Shown: positions 5,916 through 15,354, numbered from the stretch's first letter. The stretch is 64,000 bases of DNA from Janthinobacterium sp. CG3 (GCF_000344615.1 NZ_KB467824.1:2295447-2359446), one strand, 5' to 3'. Notes: a model not told the origin generated them from the sequence alone. A program made the numbers and translations.

Positions 5916-8338
5916 CTGCTCAACGTCAGCGTATGCTGGGCCGGCCCCGGCAGCAGCGGCGTCGTGCGCCCCGCCACCCAGTCGGCGTGGCCGGCCAGGA
6001 AAAACGGCGACAGCGGATGCCCGCTCTGCCCGCCCGGCATGTTGAAGACGCCCTGCTCCTCCCTGCCCGGCGACACCGTCAGCCGTTCCGATTGGCCGAA
6101 GGTGCTGCCGGCAACGCGCGGCATGTGGTTGTCGCCAGGCAGCATGTCGGGCGGCACTGCCAGCCAACGCCGCAGCCACGGCACCGCCGCGCTGATCGGA
6201 TGCGCGATGGAGGCCGTGTTACGCTCGCCCCAAGTGGCCGCCGACAAGGGCTTGCCGCCCTTGCCCAGGTCGGCGATGACGCGGTCAACCGCCGCCAGTT
6301 GCAGCGCCTGCCAACTGGCGTGCCCGAGCGGAAGCCAGCCGGCCGGCCGCGCGTCGAGCAGGCGCGCCAGCACCACCGGCCAGCGCGAGGTGGCGAGGGC
6401 CACGTTGGCCTTGCCGTCGAGCTTGGCCAGCTCGGCGTTGGCGCCCTCGAACACCAGGTCGTGCAGCGCCCACATGAAGGCGCGCGTGAGCCGGTAGCCA
6501 ACCGAGTCGACGCTGGCGCGGCCGCTCCAGCCGTTTTTCAGCAAGGCCAGAAACTCCGCCCGCTGCGGCCGTTTTTCCAGCGCGCCGGCGTCCAGCGCGG
6601 CAATCGCGCGCTCGCGCCAGCCCGACAGGAAGATGGCGCGGTCGTCCAGCCCGACGCCGTAGGCGCCGCGCACGTCGGTCTTGGCGCCCAATGCGCTCAG
6701 GCCGTCGCGCACCTGGCGCCCGCGCGCGCCCAGGTCGAAGCCGCCGTCGCCGAGCAGCTCGGCGCCGGCGCCCATCAACTGGCGGCTGTTCGCGGTCGAC
6801 AACTGGCCGTCGGCCGGATTGCTCACGCGCGGATATTCGGCCGGCGTCAGCCAGCCCTGCCATGAGGCCGCCGCACCGTCCAGCGCCAGCGGGAAACTGC
6901 TGGCCGGCCCCGGCTGGACGCGCCGCGGCAGCGGCCCGGCGATGGTCCAGCCGATGTTGCCCTGGTCGTCGCCGGCGACGAAATTCTGCGCCGGCACGCC
7001 CATGGCCGCCGCCACGGCCAGCGCGTCGGCCATGCTGTCGGCCGACTCCAGCAGCGCCGGGTTCAGGTTGACGGCCTCGGCCGCGTGCGCGACCCAGTGG
7101 ACGGCGTAGAGCCGCCCCGCCACCTCGCGCAGCGGCCCCAGCGAACTCTCGCGCACCAGCAACTGCTGCGCCGGCGCGCCCTTGATCAAAATCGTTTCCT
7201 GGTACGCGGCCGGGCGTTCCCAGCCGGCCGGCGTGCGCACCTGGCCCGGCTGGGCTGGGTCGCGGCCCAACTCGACCAGGTCGAGGTAGTCGCCGTAGCT
7301 GTTGGTGAAACTCCAGGCGACGTGGCCGTTGCTGCCGACGGCCAGCAGCGGCGGCGCGCCCGGCAGCATGACGCCAACCATGCGACGCTGGCCGCCGCGC
7401 GCGTCGGGAAACTGCAGCGCCACCCGATACCAGGTGTTCGGCAGCTGGATGTTCAGGTGCATGTCGTCGGCGATGATCGCCGCGCCGTCCTGGCTGCGGC
7501 TACCCGCCAGCGCCCAGTTGTTGCTGCCGACGGCGTTGGCGCCGACCGCGTCGAGCATCTCGGCGCCGGCCAGCTTGGGCGCGTCCAGCGCCGGCGGCCG
7601 GCCCCACCACAGCGGTGGCGCCGCCGGAATCGGCGCGCTGGGCGGCGGCACGCGTTCGGCGTCCAGCGGCGCGTCCCACTGTGTCGACTCCGGCAACAGG
7701 AAGGCGCGCTGCTCGACGCTGCTGTGCTCGCGCAACCAGCCGCGCGCCAGTTCGCGCGGCTCCAGCCCGCCCTGCAAGTCGAAATACATGGCCCATACCA
7801 CCAGCAGCGAATCGGCCGCCGTCCACGGGCGCGGCTTGACGCCGATCAAGGCATATTCAAATGGCCGCGTCGACAGCGCCGCCAGGCCGTCGTTGACGCC
7901 GCCGACATAGCGTTCCAGGAAGCGGCGCTGTTCGGCCGGCAGCGCCAGCACGGCCCGTTCGGCGCGGGCGCGGAAGCGGTGCGGGCGGCGCGACTTGTCG
8001 AGTCCGAGCGCGCGCGGCCCGAACAATTCGGCCAGTTCGCCGGCGCCGACGCGGCGCAGCAAGTCCATCTGGAAGTAGCGCTCCTGCGCCTGCACGAAAC
8101 CGCTGGCGTAGGCCACGTCGAGCCGGTTGCCGCCGCTGATCAGCGGCACGCCCAAGGCGTCGCGCGTCACGCTGACGTCGCCGTGCAAACCGGGCGCCGC
8201 CCGCGTGCCGTCCAGCTGCGCCAGGCTGCCGCGCAAAAACAGCCACAGCGCCAGCGCCGCCAGCACCAGCAGTCCGAGCAGCGCCAGCAGCAGGCGCCGG
8301 GACCAGATCCGAATCTTCCCCGTAGCATTCTTCCGCAT
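5912..8338 (-). CDS. Penicillin-acylase family Ntn hydrolase
   Basis: Peptidase S45 (penicillin amidase) family, 808 residues. These N-terminal-nucleophile hydrolases are exported, cut themselves in two, and use the new N-terminal serine of the beta chain to hydrolyse amides such as penicillins, acyl-homoserine lactones or other N-acyl compounds. Residues 12-37 form a hydrophobic segment after an arginine-rich start, so it is secreted or anchored. The autocleavage site is visible as AVGSNNWAL with the catalytic Ser at about residue 272. Conserved YDGN-like and HMPRV/QSERL stretches appear near the end. It stands alone between repeats and the beta-glucoside operon. Quorum quenching is possible, but substrate class cannot be read from sequence. 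Confidence 0.9.
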   Translation of the reverse strand: MRKNATGKIRIWSRRLLLALLGLLVLAALALWLFLRGSLAQLDGTRAAPGLHGDVSVTRDALGVPLISGGNRLDVAYASGFVQAQERYFQMDLLRRVGAGELAELFGPRALGLDKSRRPHRFRARAERAVLALPAEQRRFLERYVGGVNDGLAALSTRPFEYALIGVKPRPWTAADSLLVVWAMYFDLQGGLEPRELARGWLREHSSVEQRAFLLPESTQWDAPLDAERVPPPSAPIPAAPPLWWGRPPALDAPKLAGAEMLDAVGANAVGSNNWALAGSRSQDGAAIIADDMHLNIQLPNTWYRVALQFPDARGGQRRMVGVMLPGAPPLLAVGSNGHVAWSFTNSYGDYLDLVELGRDPAQPGQVRTPAGWERPAAYQETILIKGAPAQQLLVRESSLGPLREVAGRLYAVHWVAHAAEAVNLNPALLESADSMADALAVAAAMGVPAQNFVAGDDQGNIGWTIAGPLPRRVQPGPASSFPLALDGAAASWQGWLTPAEYPRVSNPADGQLSTANSRQLMGAGAELLGDGGFDLGARGRQVRDGLSALGAKTDVRGAYGVGLDDRAIFLSGWRERAIAALDAGALEKRPQRAEFLALLKNGWSGRASVDSVGYRLTRAFMWALHDLVFEGANAELAKLDGKANVALATSRWPVVLARLLDARPAGWLPLGHASWQALQLAAVDRVIADLGKGGKPLSAATWGERNTASIAHPISAAVPWLRRWLAVPPDMLPGDNHMPRVAGSTFGQSERLTVSPGREEQGVFNMPGGQSGHPLSPFFLAGHADWVAGRTTPLLPGPAQHTLTLSR

Positions 8339-8486
8339 ACCATTCCCATGAAAAAACTGTCGATGTCGAATTCATACACCTGACGGTTTTACCATGCGGG
8401 TGACGATCCGGCAAGCCGGCGGCCGGGACCTGGGACGCTGTTGCGTCCGCCTAAAAAATTATTATTTAGCAATTTTAAAATTTTCG

Positions 8487-8544
8487 TTGACGCAAGAAAT
8501 TCTTCGCTGTTACTATCGGCAACACCGTGTGGAAGCGCTTCCAC
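8487..8544 (+). promoter_or_regulatory. Promoter and LacI-type operator of the beta-glucosidase gene
   Basis: A candidate promoter has -35 TTGACG at 8487-8492 and -10 TACTAT at 8511-8516, spaced 18 bp, with an AT-rich upstream element. The perfect 16-bp palindrome GTGGAAGCGCTTCCAC at 8529-8544 lies just downstream of the predicted transcription start, where a bound LacI-family repressor would block elongation or initiation. The likely binder is the LacI-family protein encoded at 14263-15276. The palindrome also argues against the longer frame beginning at 8527. Confidence 0.75.
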
Positions 8545-8568
8545 TTTATCGCCACCGAAGGAGTTCCC

Positions 8569-9948
8569 GTGTCAAACGATGCCTCAGTTTCCCTTGAAAC
8601 CACATTTTCGCCGCCGCCCGATTCCGCGCTCTGGCGCAAGGACTTCCTGTTCGGCGCCGCGACCGCCGCCTACCAGATCGAGGGCGCGGTCGACGAAGAC
8701 GGGCGCCTGCCGTCGATCTGGGACACCTTCAGCCAGCAGCCCGGCAAGGTGCTGGCCGGCGACACCGGCGCCGTCGCCTGCGACCACTACCACCGCTGGG
8801 AAGCCGACCTCGACCTGCTGTCCGAGTTGAACGTCGGCGGCTACCGCCTGTCGATCTCCTGGCCGCGCGTGATGGATGAAGCGGGCCGGCCCAACCGCAA
8901 GGGCATCGACTTCTACAGGCGCCTGCTGGGCCGCCTGAAAGAAAAAGGTCTTTCCACCTTCGTCACGCTATACCACTGGGATCTGCCGCAGCACCTGGAA
9001 GACAAGGGCGGCTGGCTCAACCGCGAGACCGCCTACCGCTTCGCCGAGTACGCCGACTTGATGAGCCGCGAACTGACCGGCCTGGTCGACGCCTGGGCCA
9101 CGCTGAACGAGCCGTGGTGCTCGGCCCAGCACGGCTACGGCAGCGGCCACCACGCGCCCGGCGTGACGAATCAAACGTCGGCGCTGCAAGCCATGCACCA
9201 CCTGCTGCTGGCGCACGGCCTGGCGCTGCCTATCCTGCGCGCCAACGACCCGGCCTCGCTGAAAGGCATCGTCGCCAACGTCGGCCGCGGCACCACCACC
9301 GGAAGCGGCGAAGCCGACCGGCGCGCCGCGCGCCTGTTCGAAGTCCAGCACAACAACTGGGTGCTCGACCCGCTGCTGAGACAGGCCTATCCGAGCGAGC
9401 TGTTCGCACTGTGGCCGGGCACCGAGCCGGTCGTGCTCGACGGCGACATGCACATCATCGGCGCGCCGCTTGATTTCCTCGGCATTAATTACTACTTCCG
9501 CACCAACGTCGTCAGCGACGGCGCCCACGGCTTCGCCGAAGTGGCCCTGGAAGGCGTCGAGCGCACCCAGATGGGCTGGGAAGTCTATCCCGACGGCCTG
9601 CGCGACCTGTTGGTCCGCTTCCACGGCGACTACCCCGCGCTGCCGCCGATCTACATCACCGAAAATGGCACCGCGTCCGACGACGAAGTGGTCGGCGGCG
9701 AAGTCGACGACCGCAGCCGCGTCTCCTTCCTGAACCGCCACCTGGCGGCGGTCGACAGCGCCATCAAGGCCGGCGTCGACGTGCGCGGCTACTTCATCTG
9801 GTCACTATTGGACAATTTTGAGTGGGCTTTCGGCTACGAGCGCCGCTTCGGCATCGTCCACGTCGACTACCGCACCCAGAAACGCACCCTGAAGCGCAGC
9901 GCCAAACTGGTTGCAGCCTTCCTGGCCGAGCGAAATAAATCATCCTGA
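8569..9948 (+). CDS. Glycoside hydrolase family 1 beta-glucosidase
   Basis: Retaining beta-glucosidase (GH1), 459 residues from the chosen start. The acid/base Glu lies in TLNEP at about residue 181 and the nucleophile Glu in YITENG at about residue 365. FLFGAATAAYQIEGA at the N-terminus and FEWAFGYERRFG near the C-terminus are typical family motifs. No signal peptide, so it hydrolyses imported cellobiose or other beta-glucosides in the cytoplasm. The GTG at 8569 has AAGGAG five bases upstream; an earlier in-frame GTG at 8527 overlaps the operator palindrome and is rejected. It leads a sugar ABC operon at 10038-14185 and faces a LacI repressor at 14263. Confidence 0.94.
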   Translation: MSNDASVSLETTFSPPPDSALWRKDFLFGAATAAYQIEGAVDEDGRLPSIWDTFSQQPGKVLAGDTGAVACDHYHRWEADLDLLSELNVGGYRLSISWPRVMDEAGRPNRKGIDFYRRLLGRLKEKGLSTFVTLYHWDLPQHLEDKGGWLNRETAYRFAEYADLMSRELTGLVDAWATLNEPWCSAQHGYGSGHHAPGVTNQTSALQAMHHLLLAHGLALPILRANDPASLKGIVANVGRGTTTGSGEADRRAARLFEVQHNNWVLDPLLRQAYPSELFALWPGTEPVVLDGDMHIIGAPLDFLGINYYFRTNVVSDGAHGFAEVALEGVERTQMGWEVYPDGLRDLLVRFHGDYPALPPIYITENGTASDDEVVGGEVDDRSRVSFLNRHLAAVDSAIKAGVDVRGYFIWSLLDNFEWAFGYERRFGIVHVDYRTQKRTLKRSAKLVAAFLAERNKSS

Positions 9949-10037
9949 AAAGAGGCCAAACATTGTTTTTCGTTTTATCGTGGCAACCTGTATAAAAATT
10001 CAATAAAAATGCGGCAAAACGCACATTGGAGACAAAC

Positions 10038-11288
10038 ATGAAAACAGCACACTTGGCTGGCGCGTTCGCGCTGGCGTTCGCGGCCCACGGCGCGGCACAA
10101 GCGCAAACCGCGGCCGCGGCCCCGGCGCTGAAAGCCACCGTGATCCACTGGTGGACCTCGGGCGGCGAATCGGCCGCCATCAAGCAGTTCGCCGACGCCT
10201 ATAACAAGGCCGGCGGCGAATGGGTCGACAACGCCATCGCCGGCGCCGACCAGTCGCGCGCCACCACCATCAACCGCATCGTCGGCGGCGACGCGCCGAC
10301 GGCGGCGCAGTTCAACACCTCCAAGCAGTTCCGCGACATCGTCGAACAGGGCATGCTGAACAATATCGACGACGTCGCCGCCAAGGGCAACTGGGACCAG
10401 ATCCTGCCCGCTTCCATCATCGACAGCATCAAGATCGACGGCCACTACTACGCCGCGCCGGTGAACATCCACATGCCGGCCTGGTTCTTCTACTCGAAGG
10501 CGGCGTTCCAGAAGGCCGGCATTGGCGCCGAACCGAAAACCTACGACGAGTTCCTGGCCGTGCTGGCCAAGCTGAAAGGCGCCGGCGTAGTGCCGCTGGC
10601 CTTCGGCGGCCAGGTCTGGCAAGAGAAAATCACCTTCGACGCGGTCTTCGCCAGCGTCGGCGGGCCGGAGCTGTACCTGAAGGTCTACCGCGACCGCGAC
10701 ATGAACGCCGTCAAGTCCGACGCCTTCAAGCAGGTGCTGGTGGCCTTCAAGCGCCTGCGCGGCTTCGTCGATCCCGGTTCGCCGGGGCGCAACTGGAACG
10801 ACGCCACCGCCATGGTCGTCACCGGCAAGGCCGGCGTGCAGATCATGGGCGACTGGGCCAAGGGCGAGTTTTCGGCCGCCAAGCAGGTCGCCGGCAAGGA
10901 CTTCGGCTGCTTCCCCGGCTTCGGCGCGCGCTCGCCCTACATCGTCGCCGGCGACGCCTTCGTCTTTCCCAAGTCGAGCAACCCGAACACGGTGAAGGCG
11001 CAAAAACTGCTGGCCGGCGTAATGACCTCGCCGGCGGCGCAGGTGGCCTTCAATTCGCGCAAGGGGTCCATCCCGATCCGCGGCGACATCGACGACAGCT
11101 CCCTCGACCTGTGCGCCAAGATGGGCGTGGCCATCCTCAAGGATAAAACCCGCCAGTTGCCGAACTCGGAAATGCTGGTCGCGCCCGACCTGAACGGCGC
11201 CCTGCAAGACGTGCTGACCAACTTCTGGAACAAAAACCAGTCGGCCGAGGACGCGCAGAAGGCTTTCGCCAGCGCGCTCAAGGGATGA
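10038..11288 (+). CDS. Carbohydrate ABC transporter substrate-binding protein
   Basis: Extracellular solute-binding protein family 1, 416 residues, with a signal peptide (hydrophobic residues 5-20, cleavage near AQAQT). It captures an oligosaccharide in the periplasm for the permeases encoded next. The start at 10038 has GGAGA about five bases upstream; an earlier TTG at 10026 overlaps that ribosome-binding site. It lies 89 bp after the GH1 glucosidase and overlaps the next gene by ATGA. With the glucosidase, cellobiose or another beta-glucoside is the likely ligand (inference). Confidence 0.92.
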   Translation: MKTAHLAGAFALAFAAHGAAQAQTAAAAPALKATVIHWWTSGGESAAIKQFADAYNKAGGEWVDNAIAGADQSRATTINRIVGGDAPTAAQFNTSKQFRDIVEQGMLNNIDDVAAKGNWDQILPASIIDSIKIDGHYYAAPVNIHMPAWFFYSKAAFQKAGIGAEPKTYDEFLAVLAKLKGAGVVPLAFGGQVWQEKITFDAVFASVGGPELYLKVYRDRDMNAVKSDAFKQVLVAFKRLRGFVDPGSPGRNWNDATAMVVTGKAGVQIMGDWAKGEFSAAKQVAGKDFGCFPGFGARSPYIVAGDAFVFPKSSNPNTVKAQKLLAGVMTSPAAQVAFNSRKGSIPIRGDIDDSSLDLCAKMGVAILKDKTRQLPNSEMLVAPDLNGALQDVLTNFWNKNQSAEDAQKAFASALKG

Positions 11289-12193
11289 ATAAAAAGCCGC
11301 CGCGCCAACCGCTGCGCAGGCGCTACTCGGTGGCGGCCTACATCGCGCTGCTGCCGATGGCCTTCACCGTGTTGTTCGCCTACCTCGGCACCATGCTGTG
11401 GACGGCGCGCGTCTCGGTCAGCAGTTCGCGCACCTTCCCGGCCAGCGACTTCGTCGGCCTGGCCCAGTACACGCGCCTGTTCAACAACGACCGCTGGCTG
11501 CTCTCGCTGCACAACATCGTCTGGTACGGCGCGCTGTTCATCGCCGCCTGCCTGCTGCTCGGCTTCCTGCTGGCGGTCTTCATCGACCAGAAGGTGGCGG
11601 CCGAGGGCGTGCTGCGCACCGTGTTCCTGTATCCGTACGCGATGTCCTTCGTCGCCACCGGCTTGATCTGGCAATGGCTGCTCAATCCCGAACTGGGTAT
11701 CCAGGAGGTGCTGCGCCAGATCGGCTTCCCCGAGGCCCGCTTCGACTGGATCGTCGACCAGGACAAGGTCATCTTCACGGTCGTCATCGCCACCGTCTGG
11801 CAAGCCTCCGGGCTGGTCATGGCGCTGCTGCTGTCGGGCCTGCGCGGCATCGACGACGAACTATGGAAAGCCACCCGCATCGACGGCATTCCGCGCTGGC
11901 GCGTCTACGTCAGCATCGTCCTGCCGATGCTGGGCGCCTCGATATCGACCGCCTTCGTGCTGCTGTTCGTCATGGTCGTCAAGCTGTTCGACGCGGTCGT
12001 CGCCATGACCCAGGGCGGCCCCGGCACCGCCAGCGAAGTGCCGGCCAAGTTCATCATGGACTACCTGTTCGGCCGCGCCAATCTGGGGCTGGCCTCGGCC
12101 GCCTCGGTGGTCCTGCTGAGCACCGTGCTGGCCATCGTCGCGCCGGTTTTGTACGCGCGCCACCGCGGCAACCGCAGAAAGGACACGGCATGA
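11285..12193 (+). CDS. Sugar ABC transporter permease, MalF/UgpA-like
   Basis: Inner-membrane permease of the CUT1 sugar importers, 302 residues with about six membrane spans. The EAA cytoplasmic loop that docks onto the ATPase is recognisable as DDELWKATRIDGIPRWRVY. Its ATG overlaps the stop of the binding-protein gene (ATGA), and its own stop overlaps the next permease start, indicating translational coupling. It forms a heterodimer with the product of 12190-13083. Confidence 0.93.
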   Translation: MNKKPPRQPLRRRYSVAAYIALLPMAFTVLFAYLGTMLWTARVSVSSSRTFPASDFVGLAQYTRLFNNDRWLLSLHNIVWYGALFIAACLLLGFLLAVFIDQKVAAEGVLRTVFLYPYAMSFVATGLIWQWLLNPELGIQEVLRQIGFPEARFDWIVDQDKVIFTVVIATVWQASGLVMALLLSGLRGIDDELWKATRIDGIPRWRVYVSIVLPMLGASISTAFVLLFVMVVKLFDAVVAMTQGGPGTASEVPAKFIMDYLFGRANLGLASAASVVLLSTVLAIVAPVLYARHRGNRRKDTA

Positions 12194-13083
12194 CGCCCAT
12201 ACCGCAAGCACCAGCTGAACGACGGCGCCGTTCCCGCATCACGCCGGCGCGCATCGGCGTGTACGCCTTCCTCGTCATGGCGGCGCTGTTTTTCCTGCTG
12301 CCGCTGTACGTGATGCTGGTGACGTCGCTCAAACCGATGGCGGAAATCCGCCTCGGCACCTTGTTCGCGCTGCCGCGCCAGGCCACCCTGGCAGCGTGGG
12401 GCGTGGCCTGGCAGTCGGCCTGCACCGGCCTGGCCTGCAACGGCATCCGCGGCGGCTTCTGGAACTCGGTCTTCATCGTCGTCCCCAGCACCGTCCTGTC
12501 GATCGCCATCGGCGCGGTGAACGGCTACGCGCTGTCGTTCTGGCGCCCGCGCGGCGCGGCGCTGCTGTTCGGCGTGCTGATGATGGGCGCCTTCATCCCG
12601 GCCCAGGTGATGGTGTATCCGCTGGTGCGGCTGCTGGCCGGCGCCCACCTGTTCAGCTCCCTGCCCGGCATCGTCCTGATCCACACCATCTTCGGCATGC
12701 CGGTGATGACGCTGTTGTTCCGCAATTACTACGCCGGCCTGCCGCTGGAACTGTTCAAGGCGGCGCGCATCGACGGCGGCGGCTTCTGGCGCATCTTCCT
12801 GCACCTGATGCTGCCGATGTCGACCCCGGTGATCGTCGTCGCGGCGATCATGCAGGTGACCGGGATCTGGAACGACTTCCTGCTAGGGCTGGTGTTCGCC
12901 GGCTCGGAAAACCTGCCGATGACGGTCCAGCTCAACAACATCATCAACACCACCACCGGCGAACGGCTCTACAACGTCAACATGGCAGCGACCATCCTGA
13001 CCTCGCTGGTGCCGCTGGCGCTGTACTTCGTCTCGGGCCGCTGGTTCGTGCGCGGCATCGCCTCCGGCGCGGTCAAAGGTTAA
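12190..13083 (+). CDS. Sugar ABC transporter permease, MalG/UgpE-like
   Basis: Second CUT1 permease, 297 residues with about six membrane spans. The EAA loop is visible as LPLELFKAARIDGGGFWRIF. The start is the ATG at 12190 that overlaps the preceding stop (ATGA); the same frame is open much farther upstream, but that extension is antisense-type shadow inside the MalF-like gene and is not used. A short spacer leads to the ATPase gene at 13106. Confidence 0.92.
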   Translation: MTPIPQAPAERRRRSRITPARIGVYAFLVMAALFFLLPLYVMLVTSLKPMAEIRLGTLFALPRQATLAAWGVAWQSACTGLACNGIRGGFWNSVFIVVPSTVLSIAIGAVNGYALSFWRPRGAALLFGVLMMGAFIPAQVMVYPLVRLLAGAHLFSSLPGIVLIHTIFGMPVMTLLFRNYYAGLPLELFKAARIDGGGFWRIFLHLMLPMSTPVIVVAAIMQVTGIWNDFLLGLVFAGSENLPMTVQLNNIINTTTGERLYNVNMAATILTSLVPLALYFVSGRWFVRGIASGAVKG

Positions 13084-13105
13084 CGATCAAAGGTAAAAAT
13101 AAAAT

Positions 13106-14185
13106 ATGTCCAACGTAGCCATACGCGATCTGCACATCCAGCTCGGCGCCAACACCGTCATCGACCGGCTCAACCTCGACGTCGAGGCCGGCGAATTCAT
13201 CGTCCTGCTGGGGCCCTCGGGCTGCGGCAAATCGACGCTGCTGCACACCATCGCCGGCCTGATCGACGTCAGCGGCGGCAGCATCGAAATCGGCGGCCGG
13301 GATATGACCTGGGCCGACCCGAAGGACCGCGGCATCGCGCTGGTGTTCCAGTCCTACGCGCTGTACCCGACCATGAACGTCGAACGCAACCTGTCGTTCG
13401 GGCTGCGCATCGCCGGCACGCCCAAGCCCGAAATCGAACGGCGCGTGGCGCGCGCGGCGCACATGCTGCAACTCGAACCGCTGCTCAAGCGCAAACCGGC
13501 CAACCTGTCCGGCGGCCAGCGCCAGCGCGTGGCGATCGGCCGCGCCATCGTGCGCGAGGCCGACGTGTTCCTGTTCGACGAACCGCTGTCGAACCTGGAC
13601 GCCAAGCTGCGCACCGAACTGCGGCGCGAACTCAAGCAACTGCACAAGCGGCTCGGCGCGACCATGATCTACGTTACCCACGACCAGGTCGAGGCGATGA
13701 CGCTGGCCACGCGCATGGCCGTCATGCGCGCCGGCGCGATCCAGCAATACGACACCCCGGCCGAGGTCTACCGCGCGCCGGCCAACCTGTTCGTCGCCAG
13801 CTTCCTCGGCTCGCCCGGCATGAACCTGTTCAGCGGACAGCTGCGGCAGCGCGCCGGGCGCAGCGTCTTCAGCAACGCGTACCTGGAACTGGACGTGTCG
13901 GCCTATCCGTTTCACCGGCCGCCGTCGGACGGGCAACCCTGCGTGCTGGGCGTGCGGCCGGAAGACATCGGCGTCGGCGCGCAGTACGAACAGCGCGGCA
14001 CCGTCTCGCTGGTCGAACCGATGGGCAACCACCGCGTGCTGTGGCTCGACTTCCACGGCAGCCAAATCGCCAGCATCGCCCAGGACCAGCAAACGGCGGA
14101 GCTGGACCCGGCCACCGGCTTCGCCATCCGCGCCGAAAACGTCTCCCTGTTCGACGAGGCGGAAGCCGGCGGCCAGCGCCTGTAG
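13106..14185 (+). CDS. Sugar ABC transporter ATP-binding protein, MalK/UgpC-like
   Basis: ATPase of the CUT1 importer, 359 residues. Walker A GPSGCGKST is at residues 36-44, followed by the Q-loop, signature LSGGQRQRV, and Walker B with VFLFDEPLSNLD. The C-terminal regulatory TOBE/OB region after about residue 235 is typical of MalK/UgpC and includes the VRPEDIG motif. It is the last gene of the beta-glucoside operon; a family A hairpin follows at once. Such ATPases are sometimes shared by several importers. Confidence 0.94.
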   Translation: MSNVAIRDLHIQLGANTVIDRLNLDVEAGEFIVLLGPSGCGKSTLLHTIAGLIDVSGGSIEIGGRDMTWADPKDRGIALVFQSYALYPTMNVERNLSFGLRIAGTPKPEIERRVARAAHMLQLEPLLKRKPANLSGGQRQRVAIGRAIVREADVFLFDEPLSNLDAKLRTELRRELKQLHKRLGATMIYVTHDQVEAMTLATRMAVMRAGAIQQYDTPAEVYRAPANLFVASFLGSPGMNLFSGQLRQRAGRSVFSNAYLELDVSAYPFHRPPSDGQPCVLGVRPEDIGVGAQYEQRGTVSLVEPMGNHRVLWLDFHGSQIASIAQDQQTAELDPATGFAIRAENVSLFDEAEAGGQRL

Positions 14186-14245
14186 CGGCGCAATGCGGGG
14201 TCGGACCCCGAGGGTCTGACCCCGGCTTGACGCCGCTGGTTTTTC
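14184..14245. repeat. Family A hairpin between convergent ABC and lacI genes
   Basis: Nested inverted repeat: outer arms AGCGGCG (14184-14190) and CGCCGCT (14231-14237), inner arms GGGGTCGGACCC (14197-14208) and GGGTCTGACCCC (14212-14223), then GGTTTTT. The position between two convergent genes and the T run suggest it serves as a terminator for the ABC operon, as well as being a member of the dispersed family. Confidence 0.7.
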
Positions 14246-14262
14246 TCGCGGTCCGTGGCGCT

Positions 14263-15276
14263 TTAAAGCGGCGCCGGCGCGCCAAGCGAATCGCGCAGCG
14301 CCAGCGTCACCGGAAACTCGCGGCTGATCTGGTGCCGCGTGCCATAGCACTGGTTGAGCAACCAGCGCACCGCGTTCTGCGTCAGGTCGACTATCGGTAT
14401 ATGCACCGACGTCAGCCGCGGCGACGCAAACGCCGCCGAATAATCGTCGTCATAGCCGATCACCGACACCTGCGCCGGCACCGCCACGCCGGCCCCGTGC
14501 AGGCAGGCCAGCGCGCCGATCGCCATCTCGTCGTTGGCGCAGAACAGGCCGGTGAAGCGCAGACCCGCGTCCAGCAGCTCCCGGGCCGCCGCAAACCCGC
14601 CTTCGCGCGAAAAGTCCGACTCCACCAATTGCACGGCGGCGCGGGCGATGCCATGGCGCGCCAACTCCTCGAAAAAGCCGTGCATGCGGATCTGGTTGTC
14701 CGACGTATCGGCCGGACCCGAGATCGCCGCCAGTTGGCGGTGCCCCTGCTGCAGCAGCGCGGCGGCGGCCAGCACGCCGCCGCCGCGGTGGTCCGGGCAG
14801 AACGACGCGTCCGGCAATTGCGCGCAGCGGCGGTTCAGGAACGCCATTTTCGGCTGCATGCGCTGCAGCGCGATCAAGTCCTCGTCGAGCAGGTCGTGGC
14901 CCAGCACCAGGATGCCGTCGCAGTCGCGGCTGATGAGGAATTTGACCGCCTCGATGGCCTGCTCGCGCGGCGACTCGTCGCCGCAGCCGGTCGCCACCAC
15001 CACGTGCCGGCGCAGCGCGCGCAGTTCGGTGTCGGTCTGCTTCAGGATGCTGCCGTAATAGGCGCCGAAGAACGACGGCACGAACACGCCGATCATGCCG
15101 AGCGACTGCGCCGACAGCGAGCGGCCGATCGAAGACGGGCGGAAATTGAGTTGTTCGATGGCCGCCTGCACGCGCGCCGCGGCTTTGGCCGAGACCGGTC
15201 CGGCGCCGGAAATGGCGCGCGATGCCGTCGACATGCCTACACCGGCGAGCGCCGCGACGTCTTTCAGCGTTGCCAA
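14263..15276 (-). CDS. LacI-family transcriptional repressor of the beta-glucoside operon
   Basis: LacI/GalR-type repressor, 337 residues. The N-terminal helix-turn-helix begins ATLKDVAALAGVGMSTASRA, followed by the minor-groove hinge and a periplasmic-binding-protein-like effector domain. The TTG at 15276 is chosen because it puts the helix-turn-helix right at the N-terminus and has AGGAG five bases upstream; the longer open frame runs into a repeat. It is convergent with the glucosidase/ABC operon and is the best candidate to bind GTGGAAGCGCTTCCAC at 8529-8544. An induced effector such as cellobiose is likely but not shown. Confidence 0.92.
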   Translation of the reverse strand: MATLKDVAALAGVGMSTASRAISGAGPVSAKAAARVQAAIEQLNFRPSSIGRSLSAQSLGMIGVFVPSFFGAYYGSILKQTDTELRALRRHVVVATGCGDESPREQAIEAVKFLISRDCDGILVLGHDLLDEDLIALQRMQPKMAFLNRRCAQLPDASFCPDHRGGGVLAAAALLQQGHRQLAAISGPADTSDNQIRMHGFFEELARHGIARAAVQLVESDFSREGGFAAARELLDAGLRFTGLFCANDEMAIGALACLHGAGVAVPAQVSVIGYDDDYSAAFASPRLTSVHIPIVDLTQNAVRWLLNQCYGTRHQISREFPVTLALRDSLGAPAPL

Positions 15277-15354
15277 AAATACTCCTGGATGGGATGGGTT
15301 AAACGAGGTGCCGCCGAGGCGTCGCGCCGAAGCCAAAACGGTCTCCATGGTAAC

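Noticed and set aside
7085..8383. A 432-codon plus-strand frame
   Set aside because: Antisense shadow of the acylase gene with Arg/Gln-rich low-complexity translation and no family motif.
8527..8568. Earlier GTG start of the beta-glucosidase
   Set aside because: It overlaps the operator palindrome and lacks a ribosome-binding site; GTG 8569 has AAGGAG.
11398..12189. Upstream extension of the second sugar permease frame
   Set aside because: It overlaps the MalF-like gene in another frame; the ATGA overlap start at 12190 matches family length.
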